From assembly GCA_027625205.1 (NCBI GenBank), contig JAQBVZ010000045.1, positions 1-6,353 on the forward strand: a stretch of 6,353 nt of DNA. The letters are read 5' to 3'. The position numbers and the translations under genes were made by a program. Below, one piece after another: positions 6,322 through 6,353 of this stretch (position 1 is the first letter of the stretch; the number at the start of each line of letters is the position of its first letter). The notes under the pieces were generated by a model, which searched no databases, was not told the origin of the DNA, and saw nothing but the letters and a program-made list of their open reading frames with translations. The DNA comes from Chloroflexota bacterium. Its GTDB lineage: Bacteria; Chloroflexota; Dehalococcoidia; Lucifugimonadales; Australimonadaceae.

Positions 6322-6353
6322 ATGCCCACGGTCTAATTCAAAGAGATAGAAAA
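6322..6353. other. Non-coding tail after the VWA gene
   Basis: These 32 bases contain no recognisable gene start with a usable frame; the ATG at 6322 meets TAA after four codons. There is no hairpin followed by a T-tract, so no intrinsic terminator is visible. Whether the operon continues cannot be told from this window. Confidence 0.6.

Noticed and set aside
1..6353. Phage-defence island, mobile element or CRISPR
   Set aside because: There are no transposase, integrase, nuclease-effector or repeat-spacer signals. MutS2 in particular is a housekeeping gene, and base composition looks uniform across the window.

Overview
The window is 6.35 kb of moderately GC-rich, densely coding bacterial chromosome. 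It holds four complete genes on the + strand, one 5'-partial divergent gene on the - strand, and a single promoter-bearing intergenic region of about 114 bases. I see no tRNA, rRNA, CRISPR array, insertion sequence, or integration signature. The taxon cannot be fixed from sequence alone. A MutS2 gene beside coaE, a large NorD/CbbO-type VWA protein, and what looks like a leaderless promoter would fit a Chloroflexota-like (Dehalococcoidia/SAR202-type) genome, but that is a low-confidence guess.

Layout: bases 1-875 (-) encode the N-terminal 291 residues of MutS2, truncated by the window edge. Bases 876-989 are a divergent promoter region containing a perfect 7-bp inverted repeat and two extended -10 elements, one for each direction. 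Bases 990-1592 (+) encode dephospho-CoA kinase (CoaE). Three bases later, 1596-2468 (+) encodes a MoxR-class AAA+ ATPase of the CbbQ/NirQ/NorQ family. After 47 bases, 2516-3121 (+) encodes a Nudix hydrolase of the CoA-pyrophosphatase type. Overlapping it by 4 bases, 3118-6321 (+) encodes a 1067-residue NorD/CbbO-type protein: helical repeats, a middle domain, an acidic linker and a C-terminal VWA domain with an intact MIDAS. The last 32 bases hold nothing recognisable.

How the genes may work together: the AAA+ ATPase and the VWA protein are a classic pair. In characterised members (CbbQ/CbbO for RuBisCO, NorQ/NorD for nitric oxide reductase) the ATPase ring and VWA adaptor remodel or activate a metalloenzyme. 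No client enzyme lies in this window. Instead the pair is interleaved with two CoA-related genes, one completing CoA synthesis and one probably hydrolysing CoA. The spacing suggests one operon (coaE - AAA+ - Nudix - VWA). The most interesting object is therefore an orphan, oversized MoxR-VWA pair with an unknown client embedded in a CoA-metabolism operon.
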